Below, piece by piece: positions 27,432-36,502 of a stretch of 64,000 nt of DNA. This stretch comes from Microbacteriaceae bacterium PS02332. GTDB taxonomy: Bacteria; Actinomycetota; Actinomycetes; Actinomycetales; Microbacteriaceae. Numbering within the stretch: position 1 is the stretch's first letter; each line of letters opens with the position of its first letter. The position numbers and the translations under genes are program-made. The DNA lies in assembly GCA_029959645.1 (NCBI GenBank), contig JASCOJ010000001.1:26539-90538 (forward strand), read 5' to 3'. The notes below the pieces were generated by a model. That model did not search any database and was not told where the DNA came from. It saw only the letters and a program-made list of their open reading frames with translations.

Positions 27432-27950
27432 TCAGCGACCCCCGACGATGTCGTCCCAGTCCGGTTCGCGGTGCCGGCGACGCGCCTCATACGTCTCGAC
27501 GAGGTCGTGCAGCACCGCCACCACGAGGTCGGCGTGCGGCACGTCGACGAGCACGAGCGCCGGGTCGTCCCCGGGGAAGACGAGGACGTCGCCCGAGCGG
27601 AACAGCCCCTGCAGGCCCCGGCGGCGGACCGTCACGTCGTACCCCCGGGAGTGCAGCAGTTCCTGCCGGGTCCGCGTCCCGAGGCCGTGCACCACGACGA
27701 GCCGCCGGGTGGTCACGACGTAGCGCCGCGACGACCACCGCAGCAGCGGCACGAGACCGCCGAACAGCACGAGCACGGCCACGACGACCAGGACGACGAC
27801 GTTCAGCCAGGCGAGTCCGGCCTGGAAGACGCCGAACCCGAAGCCGCCGGCCGCTGCGACGAGCACGACGAACACCGCCGGTCGCACGAGGACCCGGGCA
27901 TGCGGCCGCAGTCGTGCGATGACGCGCTCGGGCAGCGGCTCGTCGGTCAT
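27432..27950 (-). CDS. Small membrane protein with bacterial PH domain
   Basis: The 172-residue protein has two hydrophobic helices (about 25-65: VLVRPAVFVVLVAAAGGFGF and WLNVVVLVVVAVLVLFGGLV), then a PH-like beta sheet (RRYVVTTRRLVVVHGLGTR, HSRGYDVTVRRRGLQGLFRSGDVLVF). This resembles YdbS/YdbT-type bPH2 proteins. Its function is unknown; such proteins sit on the cytoplasmic membrane face. The ATG is three bases after the birA stop, so it is co-transcribed with birA. Confidence 0.82.
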   Translation of the reverse strand: MTDEPLPERVIARLRPHARVLVRPAVFVVLVAAAGGFGFGVFQAGLAWLNVVVLVVVAVLVLFGGLVPLLRWSSRRYVVTTRRLVVVHGLGTRTRQELLHSRGYDVTVRRRGLQGLFRSGDVLVFPGDDPALVLVDVPHADLVVAVLHDLVETYEARRRHREPDWDDIVGGR

Positions 27951-27953
27951 GCC

Positions 27954-28805
27954 TCAAGCATGTCGCAGGTGGGTGACGTCCCCCACCGCGACGCCCCTGG
28001 TGCGACCGTCCCGATCCCGGATCGTGATGCGACCGTCGTCGTCGACCCCGAGGGCGTCGCCGTCGAGGACGTCCCCGTCCGGCAGTTCCACCCGGACCGG
28101 TCGGCCGACGGTGCCGCACACCGCACGGACGTGGTCGCGGGCCGCCTGCGCGACCGCGCCGCCCGTGGCGAGGGCGACCACGGCCTCCCGGAGGGCCGCC
28201 CAGGTGTGGGCGAGGACCGCGTCGGCGAGCGCCTCGGCCGAGCCGGCGGCACCGGCGACGCGCAGCGACGTCGCGGTCGGGGTCGGCAGGAGCTCGGCGG
28301 GGATCGTGAGGTTGACGCCGGCGCCGACGACGACGGAACCGTCCGTCGCCACCTGGCAGAGGATGCCGGACACCTTGCGGCCGTCGACGAGGACGTCGTT
28401 CGGCCACTTGACGGTGACCCGGTCCGCGGCGTCGGCCGTGTCGGCGGTCGGTCTGGAGGCCCGGTCCGGCCCCGCCGTGCCCGTCAGGACCGCCACGACC
28501 GCGTCCCGTACCGCGGCGCCGGCGATGAGCGGCAACCAGCCGCGCTCCCGCTCGGCGAGGTCGGCGCGGACGAGCACGCTCGCCGCGAGGGTCTGACCGG
28601 CCGGGGCGGTCCACGCGCGGTCGAGTCGGCCGCGACCGGCGGTCTGGTCGAGCGTCACCACAGCGCTGAACGGCGTGCTGTCCACGGCGACGGCGAGCAG
28701 GTCGGCGTTCGTCGACCCGGTGCTCGGCCGGACGTCCAGGGAGGCACCGGCGGCGGCGAGCAGCGCGCCGGACCGCGGGAACGAGGTCGGGACGGGTGTG
28801 GACAT
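27954..28805 (-). CDS. birA: Biotin--[acetyl-CoA-carboxylase] ligase
   Basis: Attaches biotin to the carboxyl carrier, here the alpha subunit at 36503. The 283 residues include the substrate loop STGSTNADLLAVAV, the ATP/biotin motif TLDQTAGRGRLDRAW, VKWPNDVLVDGRKVSGILCQ and the C-terminal SH3-like domain. There is no N-terminal helix-turn-helix, so it is a non-regulatory ligase. The ATG at 28805 lies seven bases after a TAGGTT -10 box. It is divergent from the carboxylase beta gene. Confidence 0.95.
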   Translation of the reverse strand: MSTPVPTSFPRSGALLAAAGASLDVRPSTGSTNADLLAVAVDSTPFSAVVTLDQTAGRGRLDRAWTAPAGQTLAASVLVRADLAERERGWLPLIAGAAVRDAVVAVLTGTAGPDRASRPTADTADAADRVTVKWPNDVLVDGRKVSGILCQVATDGSVVVGAGVNLTIPAELLPTPTATSLRVAGAAGSAEALADAVLAHTWAALREAVVALATGGAVAQAARDHVRAVCGTVGRPVRVELPDGDVLDGDALGVDDDGRITIRDRDGRTRGVAVGDVTHLRHA

Positions 28806-28812
28806 GCACGCA

Positions 28813-28818
28813 AACCTA
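28813..28818 (-). promoter_or_regulatory. -10 box of a leaderless birA promoter (TAGGTT)
   Basis: TAGGTT on the minus strand is followed by seven bases and the birA ATG. Confidence 0.55.
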
Positions 28819-28867
28819 CGGGCCGGAACCGTGGACGTCCTCCAACCGGGGCTGCCGGGCACGCCGG

Positions 28868-28873
28868 TAGGGT
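28868..28873 (+). promoter_or_regulatory. -10 box of a leaderless carboxylase promoter (TAGGGT)
   Basis: TAGGGT is followed by six bases and the GTG at 28880, mirroring the birA promoter 55 bases away on the other strand. Confidence 0.6.
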
Positions 28874-28879
28874 GAGCGG

Positions 28880-30475
28880 GTGACCCCAGGAGACACCCCC
28901 GATCTCTCGACGACCGCCGGCCGCCTGGCCGACCTCCGCGAGCGGTATCACGAAGCCGTGACCGCCGCGGGCGAGGCCGCCATCGCCAAGCAGCACGCCA
29001 AGGGCAAGATGACCGCCCGGGAGCGCATCGAGCAGCTGCTCGACGACAACTCCTTCGTCGAGCTCGACGAGTTCGTGCGGCACCGCACGCACGCGTTCGG
29101 CATGGAGTCGAAGCGGCCCTACGGCGACGCGGTCGTCACCGGCCACGGCACGATCCACGGCCGGCAGGTCGCGGTCTACGCGCAGGACTTCACCGTCTTC
29201 GGCGGCTCCCTCGGCGAGGTCGCCGGCGAGAAGATCGTCAAGGTCATGCAGCACGCGCTGAAGACCGGTGTGCCGATCATCGGCATCCTCGACTCCGGCG
29301 GCGCGCGCATCCAGGAGGGCGTCGTCGCCCTCGGCAAGTACGGCGAGATCTTCCGACTCAACACGGCGGCCTCCGGGGTCATCCCGCAGATCTCCATCGT
29401 GATGGGGCCGGCTGCCGGTGGCGCGGTGTACTCCCCCGCCCTCACCGACTTCGTCATCATGGTCGACAAGACGAGCCACATGTTCGTCACGGGCCCGGAC
29501 GTCATCAAGACCGTCACCGGCGAGGACGTCGGCTTCGAGGAGCTCGGCGGTGCCCAGACGCACAACGCGGTCTCCGGCGTCGCGCACTACCTGGCCGAGG
29601 ACGAGACCGACGCGCTCGACTACGCCCGGTCCCTCATCGGGTTCCTGCCGGACAACAACCTCTCCGACCCGCCGTCGTACGACGTCGGCCCGGAGATGGA
29701 GACCACCGACGCCGACCGCGAGCTCGACGTCGTGATCCCGGACTCGACGAACCAGCCCTACGACGTGACGACGATCATCGAGCACGTCGTCGACGACGGC
29801 GAGTTCCTCGAGGTCCAGCCGCTCTTCGCACCGAACATCATGATCGGCTTCGGCCGGGTCGAGGGCCGCACGGTCGGCATCATCGCGAACCAGCCGCAGG
29901 CGATGGCGGGGACGCTGAACATCGACGCCGGTGAGAAGGCCGCGCGCTTCGTCCGGTTCTGCGACGCGTTCGGCATCCCGATCCTCACCCTCGTCGACGT
30001 GCCGGGCTACCTGCCCGGCACCGATCAGGAGTGGACGGGTGTGATCCGTCGTGGCGCGAAGCTCCTCTACGCGTACGCCGAGGCGACCGTGCCGCTCGTC
30101 ACCGTCATCACCCGCAAGGCGTACGGCGGCGCGTACATCGTGATGGGGTCGAAGCAGCTCGGCGCGGACATCAACCTCGCGTGGCCGACCGCCGAGATCG
30201 CCGTCATGGGCGGTCAGGGCGCGGTCAACATCCTCTACCGGAGCGAGATCAAGCGCGCGGAGGAGGCCGGCGAGGACGTCGCCGCCGTCCGCACGAAGCT
30301 CGCGAACGAGTACACCTACAACGTGGCGTCGCCGTACCTCGCGGCCGAGCGCGGTGAACTCGACGGCATCATCCAGCCGCACGCGACCCGCGTCTCCGTC
30401 ATCAAGGCGCTCCGGGCGCTCCGCGGCAAGCGGGCCAGCCTGCCGCCGAAGAAGCACGGGAACATCCCGCTGTGA
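28880..30475 (+). CDS. Acyl-CoA carboxylase beta (carboxyltransferase) subunit
   Basis: This is the carboxyltransferase subunit of a propionyl/acetyl-CoA carboxylase (AccD5/PccB type), making methylmalonyl- or malonyl-CoA. The 531 residues hold two crotonase-like halves: [20 protein letters not shown] and [17 protein letters not shown], with GAGGAVYSP-like oxyanion loop [15 protein letters not shown], and later [13 protein letters not shown] and [14 protein letters not shown]. The GTG at 28880 is leaderless. The stop overlaps the epsilon gene (GTGA). Together with the alpha subunit at 36503 and BirA this would supply fatty-acid or odd-chain metabolism. The acyl specificity is not readable here. 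Confidence 0.95.
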   Translation: MTPGDTPDLSTTAGRLADLRERYHEAVTAAGEAAIAKQHAKGKMTARERIEQLLDDNSFVELDEFVRHRTHAFGMESKRPYGDAVVTGHGTIHGRQVAVYAQDFTVFGGSLGEVAGEKIVKVMQHALKTGVPIIGILDSGGARIQEGVVALGKYGEIFRLNTAASGVIPQISIVMGPAAGGAVYSPALTDFVIMVDKTSHMFVTGPDVIKTVTGEDVGFEELGGAQTHNAVSGVAHYLAEDETDALDYARSLIGFLPDNNLSDPPSYDVGPEMETTDADRELDVVIPDSTNQPYDVTTIIEHVVDDGEFLEVQPLFAPNIMIGFGRVEGRTVGIIANQPQAMAGTLNIDAGEKAARFVRFCDAFGIPILTLVDVPGYLPGTDQEWTGVIRRGAKLLYAYAEATVPLVTVITRKAYGGAYIVMGSKQLGADINLAWPTAEIAVMGGQGAVNILYRSEIKRAEEAGEDVAAVRTKLANEYTYNVASPYLAAERGELDGIIQPHATRVSVIKALRALRGKRASLPPKKHGNIPL

Positions 30476-30729
30476 GCCCGAAGCACGCCGCAGCGGTCCC
30501 GTCCGACGAACCGGCGGCGGTCGCCGACGTCCGGGTGGTCGCCGGTGCGCCCTCGCCGGAGGAACTCGCCGCCGTGATCGCGGTGCTGCAGCGGCAGGCC
30601 GACGAGGTCGCCGCCGCGGGTCGGGCCACCACCGCGGTGTCCCCCCGTGCCGGGTGGACGGCATCAGCGCGTGGGATCCGCGACGACCTGTCTGCTGCCC
30701 GCGGGGGCTGGGCGCGCTCGCTGCGCTGA
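30472..30729 (+). CDS. Acyl-CoA carboxylase epsilon subunit
   Basis: The 85-residue protein has [21 protein letters not shown] in the middle, which is the epsilon-subunit motif of actinobacterial carboxylases, and ends with [16 protein letters not shown]. Its GTG overlaps the beta-subunit stop. Epsilon subunits stabilise the alpha-beta complex in this phylum. Confidence 0.9.
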   Translation: MSPKHAAAVPSDEPAAVADVRVVAGAPSPEELAAVIAVLQRQADEVAAAGRATTAVSPRAGWTASARGIRDDLSAARGGWARSLR

Positions 30730-30975
30730 CGGGTGTCCCCCGCGCTGTACCCCTCCGCCAGCGGCGGGGTCACCACCGTCCGGCGGGACGGGACCGACCG
30801 GTCGCCCCTCGCACGGGGGGTACGGATCGTGCTGGGGCGACGAGCATGCCGGAATTGTCCCCCGAAATGACGACTGACACCTCGTCGGGGCGTGGGCATG
30901 ATTGTGGTGTTCGGTGTTCTCCCCGGAGAGCATCACCAGCCGGTGGCCGACTAGGGTACGAAGCCACCGCTGAAA

Positions 30976-31012
30976 CGAGTCAGGGCGACATTCGGGTTGT
31001 CGCTCTGACTCG
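30976..31012. terminator. Stem-loop between convergent genes
   Basis: CGAGTCAGGGCGACA pairs with TGTCGCTCTGACTCG across a 7-base loop, with one G-U pair. It lies 247 bases after the carboxylase epsilon gene and 75 bases before the end of the minus-strand gene at 31087. Confidence 0.5.
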
Positions 31013-31019
31013 GGTCGTG

Positions 31020-31051
31020 AACGGGCCGGTCGGATCTCCGGCCGGCCCGTT
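31020..31051. terminator. Strong GC stem-loop
   Basis: AACGGGCCGG (31020-31029) pairs exactly with CCGGCCCGTT (31042-31051). It is directly after the previous stem and 36 bases from the stop of the minus-strand gene. The T content after it is low. Confidence 0.55.
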
Positions 31052-31086
31052 CCCCGTTCCCGGGGTCGTCCGACTGCTCGGAGCGC

Positions 31087-32139
31087 TCAGACCACCGCGT
31101 GTCGGGGGATCTCGAGCCAGAGCGCGACCGCGTCCGCCGCGTCGTCATCGTCGTCGTCGTCGAGGCCGGCACCGAGCGCCGCTGACTCGCTCGCCGCGGG
31201 GTCGAGGCGGAGTCCCACGACCGTGACGGCCATGTCGGCGCCCTCCGGCACGGTCCGGACGATCACGTTGTCCGCATCGGCTGCTCGCCGCAGGGCGTCC
31301 GCGAGTTCGGCGTGGACCCGCGCGAGTTCGCCCGCGTCGAGCTCGTCGAGACCGCCGTCGTCGTGGAGCTGCACCGTGGCCCCGCGGCGTCGGAGCGCCA
31401 TCACCTCGGCGCGCACGTCGTCGGACAGCAGCGACCGCCCGCGGATCTCGTCGCGGATGGCCTGCTCCAGGTGCAGGCTCTCGGTGCGCTCCTCCGGGTC
31501 GAGGGCACCACAGGTGTCGATGATGCGCTGGAGCATCGGGAGGGCCATCCGCGTCGTCTGACCGAGGCGGAACTGCCGCTCGTGCACGTGAGCGTCCTGC
31601 GCCGCCTGCCAGTCCGCGGTCTCCTGCTCGGCCCGGATGAACTCGCGCGTGATCCGGGTCGCCCGGGCCATCGCCACCGCGAAGCCCGTCGCGACCGTGA
31701 CCCACACGACGCTGCCGAGCACGCCCAGTTCCCCGAGGGACCCGAAGCCGGCCACGACGAGGCCGTGCACCGTGAGGAAGGCGGTGCCGGCCCAGGCGAA
31801 CGCACCGCGCTGCCGGACGACGAGGATCACCATGAGCGTCCCGATCGCGGCGACCCACCACGTGGTGTACCCGGGCGGACGGGGGATGCCGACGACCGAG
31901 GCCGACACGAGCGGGATCATCACCGCGGTCGCGAGGGCGAAGCAGGCGGCCCACACCGGCAGCACCGTCCCGCGGACGAACAGCGCGATGCCGGTCGCGA
32001 CTGCGTAGAGGACCATCGTGGCCACGACGGCGCCGAACGCGTGCGTGGTGGGGAGCGTCGTCGCCGCGAGGACGAGGTGGTACAGGGAGAACAGCGCCGC
32101 CAGCCCGACGGCGATGCCCGCGCGGACCGAGACCCTCAC
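31087..32139 (-). CDS. Membrane protein resembling a degenerate histidine kinase
   Basis: The 350-residue protein has about six hydrophobic helices (residues ~8-165), then a cytoplasmic helical region (ITREFIRAEQETADWQAAQDAHVHERQFRLGQTTRMALPM) and a beta-rich tail. The layout copies the neighbouring kinase, but the dimerisation histidine motif and the G-box of the ATPase are missing, and the tail has a DDDDDDD run. It overlaps the kinase stop by four bases (ATGA), so it is made with it. It may be a ligand-sensing or regulatory partner of the two-component pair. Confidence 0.7.
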   Translation of the reverse strand: MRVSVRAGIAVGLAALFSLYHLVLAATTLPTTHAFGAVVATMVLYAVATGIALFVRGTVLPVWAACFALATAVMIPLVSASVVGIPRPPGYTTWWVAAIGTLMVILVVRQRGAFAWAGTAFLTVHGLVVAGFGSLGELGVLGSVVWVTVATGFAVAMARATRITREFIRAEQETADWQAAQDAHVHERQFRLGQTTRMALPMLQRIIDTCGALDPEERTESLHLEQAIRDEIRGRSLLSDDVRAEVMALRRRGATVQLHDDGGLDELDAGELARVHAELADALRRAADADNVIVRTVPEGADMAVTVVGLRLDPAASESAALGAGLDDDDDDDAADAVALWLEIPRHAVV

Positions 32140-33440
32140 CGTGCGCTCCCGTCCACGGACGGCTCGGCCGGTCCTGCCGCGACCACGTCGACCGGCTCGT
32201 CGTGCCGTGGCGCCGACCTGCGGACCAGGGCCGGCCAGACGAGCATCACCCGCGTGCCGTCACCCGGCGCGGAGAGCACCTCGGCTGCCCCGTCGACGGC
32301 GGCCATGCGCTCGATGATCGAACGCCGGACGCCGAGGCGCTCCGCGGGCACCGCCGAGCGGTCGAACCCGACGCCGTCGTCGACGACCTCGACGTGCACC
32401 CGCCCGTCGGTGTCGGTGCCGAGACGGACCGAGCGACTGACCGGGCCGTCGCCGGCGTGCTGCACGCTGTTCACCACGGCCTGCAGGGTCGCCGAGGCGA
32501 TGGCGTCGGCCGCGCCGGCGGGGACGGACGGACCGTCGGCCACGGCGCACCGCACCTCGACCCGTGCGTCGAGCGCCGCCACGGACTCGTCGATCTGCCG
32601 GTGGAGCACCGCGAAGGGCATCGACCGCTCGTCGTCGGGCGCGTCCGCGGCGGCCGCGAGGTGGTCGATCGCGTTGCGGGCCATGCGGGCCGCGAGCGTC
32701 TGGGCGGCGGGGGTGTCGGCGCGGGCGGCGGAGAGGAGCGTCGTCAGGACGCTGTCGTGCACGATGGCGTCGACCCGCACCCGTTCGACCTCGGTCGCGT
32801 GTTCCCGGATGGCGTCCGCGTACCGGCGCACCGCGGTGGACTGGGCGGTGTCCACCGCCGCCGCCGCCCGCCGGAGCGCCACGATGAGCACCAGGGCCGT
32901 GACGCCGAGGATCGCCGTGTAGGCGCTGTCGAGGAGGGCGGTGCGGAGGCCGACGCCGCCGGCCTCGGGTGTCAGCCGGACCAGCGCGAAGACGGCCGGC
33001 ACGAGCGCGTTGTAGACCGTGGCCCGCCAGGTCGCGAAGCCGAGCGAGGCGGTGATGGTGCCGACGTTGCAGAACCACCACGGCCACGGCTGGTCGTCGG
33101 ACGGGATCGGCGTGTGGACCGTGATCGGCCACGTCACGAGCGCGACGAGGACGACCAGGGCGATCACGATGTGGGTGGGCTGCGCGAGCCGCTGCACGAA
33201 CGCGGCCACCCCGGTCGCGATGATCGCCAGCGCGAGCACGCTGACCATGACCGGTGCCCACAGCGGATCGAGGTACCGGAGCTGACCGAGGACGGACGGG
33301 GCGTCCACGACGGCGAAGCCGACCGCGGCGGCCGCGAGCAGGATCGTGAAGACGCGCTCCATCGACCCCTGGGTGATCGACGCCCGGACGCTCCGGGACG
33401 GATCGGGTCCGAACGGTGCCGCGACGCGCTCAGTGCTCAC
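32136..33440 (-). CDS. Sensor histidine kinase, NarL/HisKA_3 type
   Basis: The 434-residue protein has about six membrane helices (~30-185), a dimerisation helix with AIVHDSVLTTLLSAAR and His228 as the phosphorylated residue, and a HATPase domain (N-box VVNSVQHAG, G-box DDGVGFDRSAVP). It would autophosphorylate and pass phosphate to the regulator encoded 20 bases upstream. The GTG at 33440 has GAGGGG eight bases upstream. A pseudo-kinase-like gene follows in overlap. The signal is unknown. Confidence 0.88.
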   Translation of the reverse strand: MSTERVAAPFGPDPSRSVRASITQGSMERVFTILLAAAAVGFAVVDAPSVLGQLRYLDPLWAPVMVSVLALAIIATGVAAFVQRLAQPTHIVIALVVLVALVTWPITVHTPIPSDDQPWPWWFCNVGTITASLGFATWRATVYNALVPAVFALVRLTPEAGGVGLRTALLDSAYTAILGVTALVLIVALRRAAAAVDTAQSTAVRRYADAIREHATEVERVRVDAIVHDSVLTTLLSAARADTPAAQTLAARMARNAIDHLAAAADAPDDERSMPFAVLHRQIDESVAALDARVEVRCAVADGPSVPAGAADAIASATLQAVVNSVQHAGDGPVSRSVRLGTDTDGRVHVEVVDDGVGFDRSAVPAERLGVRRSIIERMAAVDGAAEVLSAPGDGTRVMLVWPALVRRSAPRHDEPVDVVAAGPAEPSVDGSAR

Positions 33441-33460
33441 GACGACCACCCCTCGGGTGG

Positions 33461-34189
33461 TCAGCGGCCATCGGCGTCGGGTTCGATGCCGGAGTCGAGC
33501 CCCGGCAGGATGCCGTCCTCGACGGCCCGACGGAGCAGGTCCACCTTCGTCGGGGCCGGGCGGCCGACCTCGACGTACTTCACCCGGATGCGGTCGAGGT
33601 ACTCCCGCGCCGTCGAGTACCCGATGCCGAGCTGCTGCGCCGCGAGCTTCAGCGGCAGGCCCGATGCGTACAGGTGCAGGATCTCGCGCTCCCGGCGACC
33701 GAGCTGCGCCTTCGCGAAGTCGCGGTCGGCGTCGATCGCGCTGGCCCACTCGAGGTTGTTGAGGACGTCGCCCCGCGCCACCGTCGCCACGGCGGCCATG
33801 ACGGTCTTCGTCGCGGAGGACTTCGGGATCACGCCCGCGGCGCCGGCGGCGAGCGCCTCACGCACGCTCGCGACGCGGTCGGCGATGCTGTGCACGAGGA
33901 CCGCGGAGCCGGTGCCCTGCACGCCCTTGACGTTCTCGGTGACGGTCGAGCCGTCCCCGAGCGAGAGGTCGAGGACGACGACGTCGACCTCACGTCCCGC
34001 GAGCTGCTCGACGTACTCGGGCACGCTCGCGGCGGTGAGGACCACCTCGAAGCCCTCGTTCTGGCAGGCGGCCTGGATGCCCAGACGGACCGACTCATGG
34101 TCGTCGACGACGGCGACCCTGACCGGGCGGGTCCCGAGCCCGGTCGTCCCTGAAGTGGTGGCTGCTGGTGTGGTGCTCGTGTCTGCCAC
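33461..34189 (-). CDS. LuxR/NarL-family response regulator
   Basis: The 242-residue protein has a receiver domain (VRVAVVDDHESVRLGI, phosphoacceptor Asp74 in VVVLDLSLGDG, Lys in VIPKSS) and a C-terminal helix-turn-helix (about 170-240: LGRREREILHLYASGLPLKL, GIGYSTAREYLDRIRVKY). It regulates transcription when phosphorylated. The GTG at 34189 has GAGAGGG upstream. It is first in a three-gene operon with the kinase and pseudo-kinase. It probably controls its own operon; the targets are not visible. Confidence 0.93.
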   Translation of the reverse strand: MADTSTTPAATTSGTTGLGTRPVRVAVVDDHESVRLGIQAACQNEGFEVVLTAASVPEYVEQLAGREVDVVVLDLSLGDGSTVTENVKGVQGTGSAVLVHSIADRVASVREALAAGAAGVIPKSSATKTVMAAVATVARGDVLNNLEWASAIDADRDFAKAQLGRREREILHLYASGLPLKLAAQQLGIGYSTAREYLDRIRVKYVEVGRPAPTKVDLLRRAVEDGILPGLDSGIEPDADGR

Positions 34190-34246
34190 GGTGCCCTCTC
34201 GTCCCGACGGCGCGCCGGGCCCTGATCCCGGTTGCCGTCCGCACCA

Positions 34247-34252
34247 AGGATA
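34247..34252 (-). promoter_or_regulatory. Candidate -10 box of the two-component operon (TATCCT)
   Basis: On the minus strand TATCCT lies 57 bases before the regulator GTG. The gap to the next gene is only 129 bases. Confidence 0.45.
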
Positions 34253-34318
34253 CCGAGCACAGCGGCCTGCCCGTACCCCCTCGACGGGCAACACGTGGCG
34301 TGGTACGGCCGCAGTGCG

Positions 34319-35578
34319 TCAGGCGGACGGAACCAGGCGCGCCACCGCCTCCAGGTGGTGCGTGTGCGGGAACAGGTCGAACGCGCGGAGGGCCTCCAGG
34401 CGGTACCCGAGGTCGGCGAACGTCGCGACGTCGCGGGCGAGCGCGACCGGGTCGCAGGCGACGTAGACGACCTGGGCCGGCTGCAGCGCCGCGACCGACA
34501 CGACCACGTCCCGGCCGGCACCCGAGCGCGGCGGGTCGAGGACGATCGTGCCGGCGCGGAACCGCTCCCGCTCCGGGCGGGACGCCGTCTCGACCGCCCG
34601 GGCGAGCCACCGGTCGACGCGACCGGTCTCGGCGCGGGCACCGATCCACTCGGAAAGGTTCTCGAGCGCGTGCTCGGTGGCGCGGGTCGCGCTCTCGACG
34701 CTCGTCACCCGGGCACGCGGACCCACGACGTCGGCGAGCGCCGCCGCGAGGAGCCCGACGCCGCCGTAGAGGTCGAGGTGCTGCCCCTCGGGGTCGAGCC
34801 GGTCGCGGTCGACCAGGTCCTGCACGGCGGCGGTCAGCACGGCGGGCGCCTGCCGGTGCACCTGCCAGAAGCCGGTGTCGTCGACCGCGAACGTCCGCTC
34901 GCCGACGACCTCGTGCACGACGGTCGGGCGCTGCGCGTCGATGACGAGCCGTGCCGCGGCGGAACCGCTCGGGCTGAGGACGTCGACGACCTCCGCGCCC
35001 GGCATCGACATCCGCGCGAGCGGTGCGGAGTCCTGCACGGCGGCGGTGGCCAGCGGGAGCGCCGTCACGGGGACGACGGTGTGTGACCGCGCGGCGAACG
35101 GGCCGGGGGTGCCGTCGGCGTCGACGTGCAGGCGGACCCGGGTGCGCCAGCCGAGGCCGTCCGCCTCGTCGTCGCCGGGCGCGGACTCCACGACCACCGG
35201 CGCACCGAGGACGGCGTCGAGGTCGAGGTGCCCGAAGCGGGAGAACGCGTCGACGAGCACGTCCCGCTTCAGGGTCCGCTGGTGGTCGAGCGCGATGTGC
35301 CCGAACTCCGCGCCGCCCGGGCGGACGGCCGGGTCGCGGTCGAGACCAGCCTCGGCCCAGACGTGGTCCACGCGGTGTTCGCTCGGCTCGAGCACCTGCA
35401 CCGTGTCGGCGCGCCAGAACGACTTCTTCCGGTCCTCGGTGACCCGTGCCACGACCCGTTCCCCCGGGACCGCGTCCGTGACGAACACCACGCGCCCCTC
35501 GTGCCGGGCCACCGAGATGCCGCCGTGGGCGATCCCGGTGACGTCGAGTTCGAGCAGTGTGCCGACCGATTCACCCAT
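34319..35578 (-). CDS. TrmA/RumA-type RNA uracil-5 methyltransferase
   Basis: The 419-residue protein has an N-terminal TRAM domain (LELDVTGIAHGGISVARHEGRVVFV), a SAM-binding domain (LDLYGGVGLLAAAL, SVESATRA), the motif IVLDPPRSGAG, and the catalytic Cys in VVYVACDP. It methylates a uridine in tRNA or 23S rRNA using S-adenosylmethionine; which one is not clear. The ATG at 35578 fits the TRAM start; upstream residues to 35635 do not. It is divergent from maf, whose ATG is only 14 bases away. Confidence 0.88.
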   Translation of the reverse strand: MGESVGTLLELDVTGIAHGGISVARHEGRVVFVTDAVPGERVVARVTEDRKKSFWRADTVQVLEPSEHRVDHVWAEAGLDRDPAVRPGGAEFGHIALDHQRTLKRDVLVDAFSRFGHLDLDAVLGAPVVVESAPGDDEADGLGWRTRVRLHVDADGTPGPFAARSHTVVPVTALPLATAAVQDSAPLARMSMPGAEVVDVLSPSGSAAARLVIDAQRPTVVHEVVGERTFAVDDTGFWQVHRQAPAVLTAAVQDLVDRDRLDPEGQHLDLYGGVGLLAAALADVVGPRARVTSVESATRATEHALENLSEWIGARAETGRVDRWLARAVETASRPERERFRAGTIVLDPPRSGAGRDVVVSVAALQPAQVVYVACDPVALARDVATFADLGYRLEALRAFDLFPHTHHLEAVARLVPSA

Positions 35579-35592
35579 GGTTCGATGTTCCC

Positions 35593-36423
35593 ATGCGTCT
35601 GTACCTCGCGAGCACCTCCCCCGCCCGTCGCGCACTCCTGGCGCAGTCCGGCATCGACCCGGTCCTCGTCGCGCCCGGGGTGGACGAGGACGCCGTGGGG
35701 GCGGCGGAGCGCGAGCGGCTCGGCCGCGACCTCACCGGTCCGGAGCTCGTCGTGCTCCTCGCGGTCGCGAAGGCCACCGCGGTCGCCGACGGTTCGGTGG
35801 CGGTCCCCGACGGGGTGCCCCTCGACGGGGTCGTCTTCGGCGGGGACTCCGCGTTCGAGGTGGACGGCCAGCTGTACGGCAAGCCGCACGACCCGGCGGT
35901 CGCCCGGGAGCGCTGGCGGCAGATGCTCGCCGCCGGCGGCGGCACGCTGTGGAGCGGGCACTGCGTCATCGACCGGCGCGCGGGTGCGGTGCCGGACGCG
36001 TCGGGGCCCGCCGGAGCAGGGTCGGGAGGCGCGGGGCGGGCCGGTGCCGAACCTCCCGTCCGGCAGGCAGCACCGGAGCGGACCGGGGGCGGCACGTCCG
36101 CGGCGACCGACGCGGTGCCGTCGCTCGGCGAAGTGGCGCCCGGCGGCTCGGCGCTCGTCGTGGACGGCGACCGCGTCGTCGCGGTCGACAGCGCGGTGCT
36201 CACGTTCGCCGACGACATGACGGCCGCCGAGATCGACGCGTACGTCGCGACCGGCGAACCGCTCGAGGTGGCCGGCGCCTTCACGATCGACGGGCGGGCC
36301 GCTGCCTACATCACGCGCATCGACGGCGCGCCCTCCGCGGTGGTCGGGCTGTCGCTCCCGGTGCTGCGGTCGATGCTCCTGCGCGGCTTCGGCATCGACT
36401 GGCACGACCTCTGGGCTCTGTAG
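35593..36423 (+). CDS. maf: Maf-family nucleotide pyrophosphatase with an inserted low-complexity segment
   Basis: Maf proteins hydrolyse non-canonical or excess nucleoside triphosphates such as dTTP/UTP. The N-terminus YLASTSPARRALLAQSGI is diagnostic, with FGGDSAFEVDGQLYGKP and LWSGHCVID after it. Residues ~131-187 (Gly/Ala/Pro-rich) interrupt the domain where most Maf proteins have a short turn, giving 276 residues instead of the usual ~200-220. The end LRSMLLRGFGIDWHDLW matches the family. The ATG at 35593 is the methionine directly before RLYLAS. Confidence 0.87.
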   Translation: MRLYLASTSPARRALLAQSGIDPVLVAPGVDEDAVGAAERERLGRDLTGPELVVLLAVAKATAVADGSVAVPDGVPLDGVVFGGDSAFEVDGQLYGKPHDPAVARERWRQMLAAGGGTLWSGHCVIDRRAGAVPDASGPAGAGSGGAGRAGAEPPVRQAAPERTGGGTSAATDAVPSLGEVAPGGSALVVDGDRVVAVDSAVLTFADDMTAAEIDAYVATGEPLEVAGAFTIDGRAAAYITRIDGAPSAVVGLSLPVLRSMLLRGFGIDWHDLWAL

Positions 36424-36488
36424 ACATCCACCTGCTCACCGCAGTGTTTCTTGTGGACGGCGCTCAAAACACGACTCGGACACACGAA

Positions 36489-36494
36489 TACGCT
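36489..36494 (+). promoter_or_regulatory. -10 box close to the alpha-subunit start (TACGCT)
   Basis: TACGCT is eight bases before the ATG at 36503 and lies in the unusually AT-rich part of the gap, next to CAAAACAC. The mRNA would have almost no leader. Confidence 0.5.
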
Positions 36495-36502
36495 GATGTT
36501 CC

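Larger units (their letters stand above)
30730..31086. other. 357-base intergenic region with three successive stem-loops
   Basis: No gene is seen. From 30941 there are three stems in a row: CGGTGGC/GCCACCG (30941-30969), a 15-pair stem with one G-U (30976-31012) and a perfect 10-pair stem (31020-31051). A possible -10 box TAGGGT lies at 30952-30957. The first 200 bases show nothing clear. Its neighbours are convergent, so bidirectional termination is the simplest reading. A short structured RNA starting near 30964 is possible. Confidence 0.5.
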
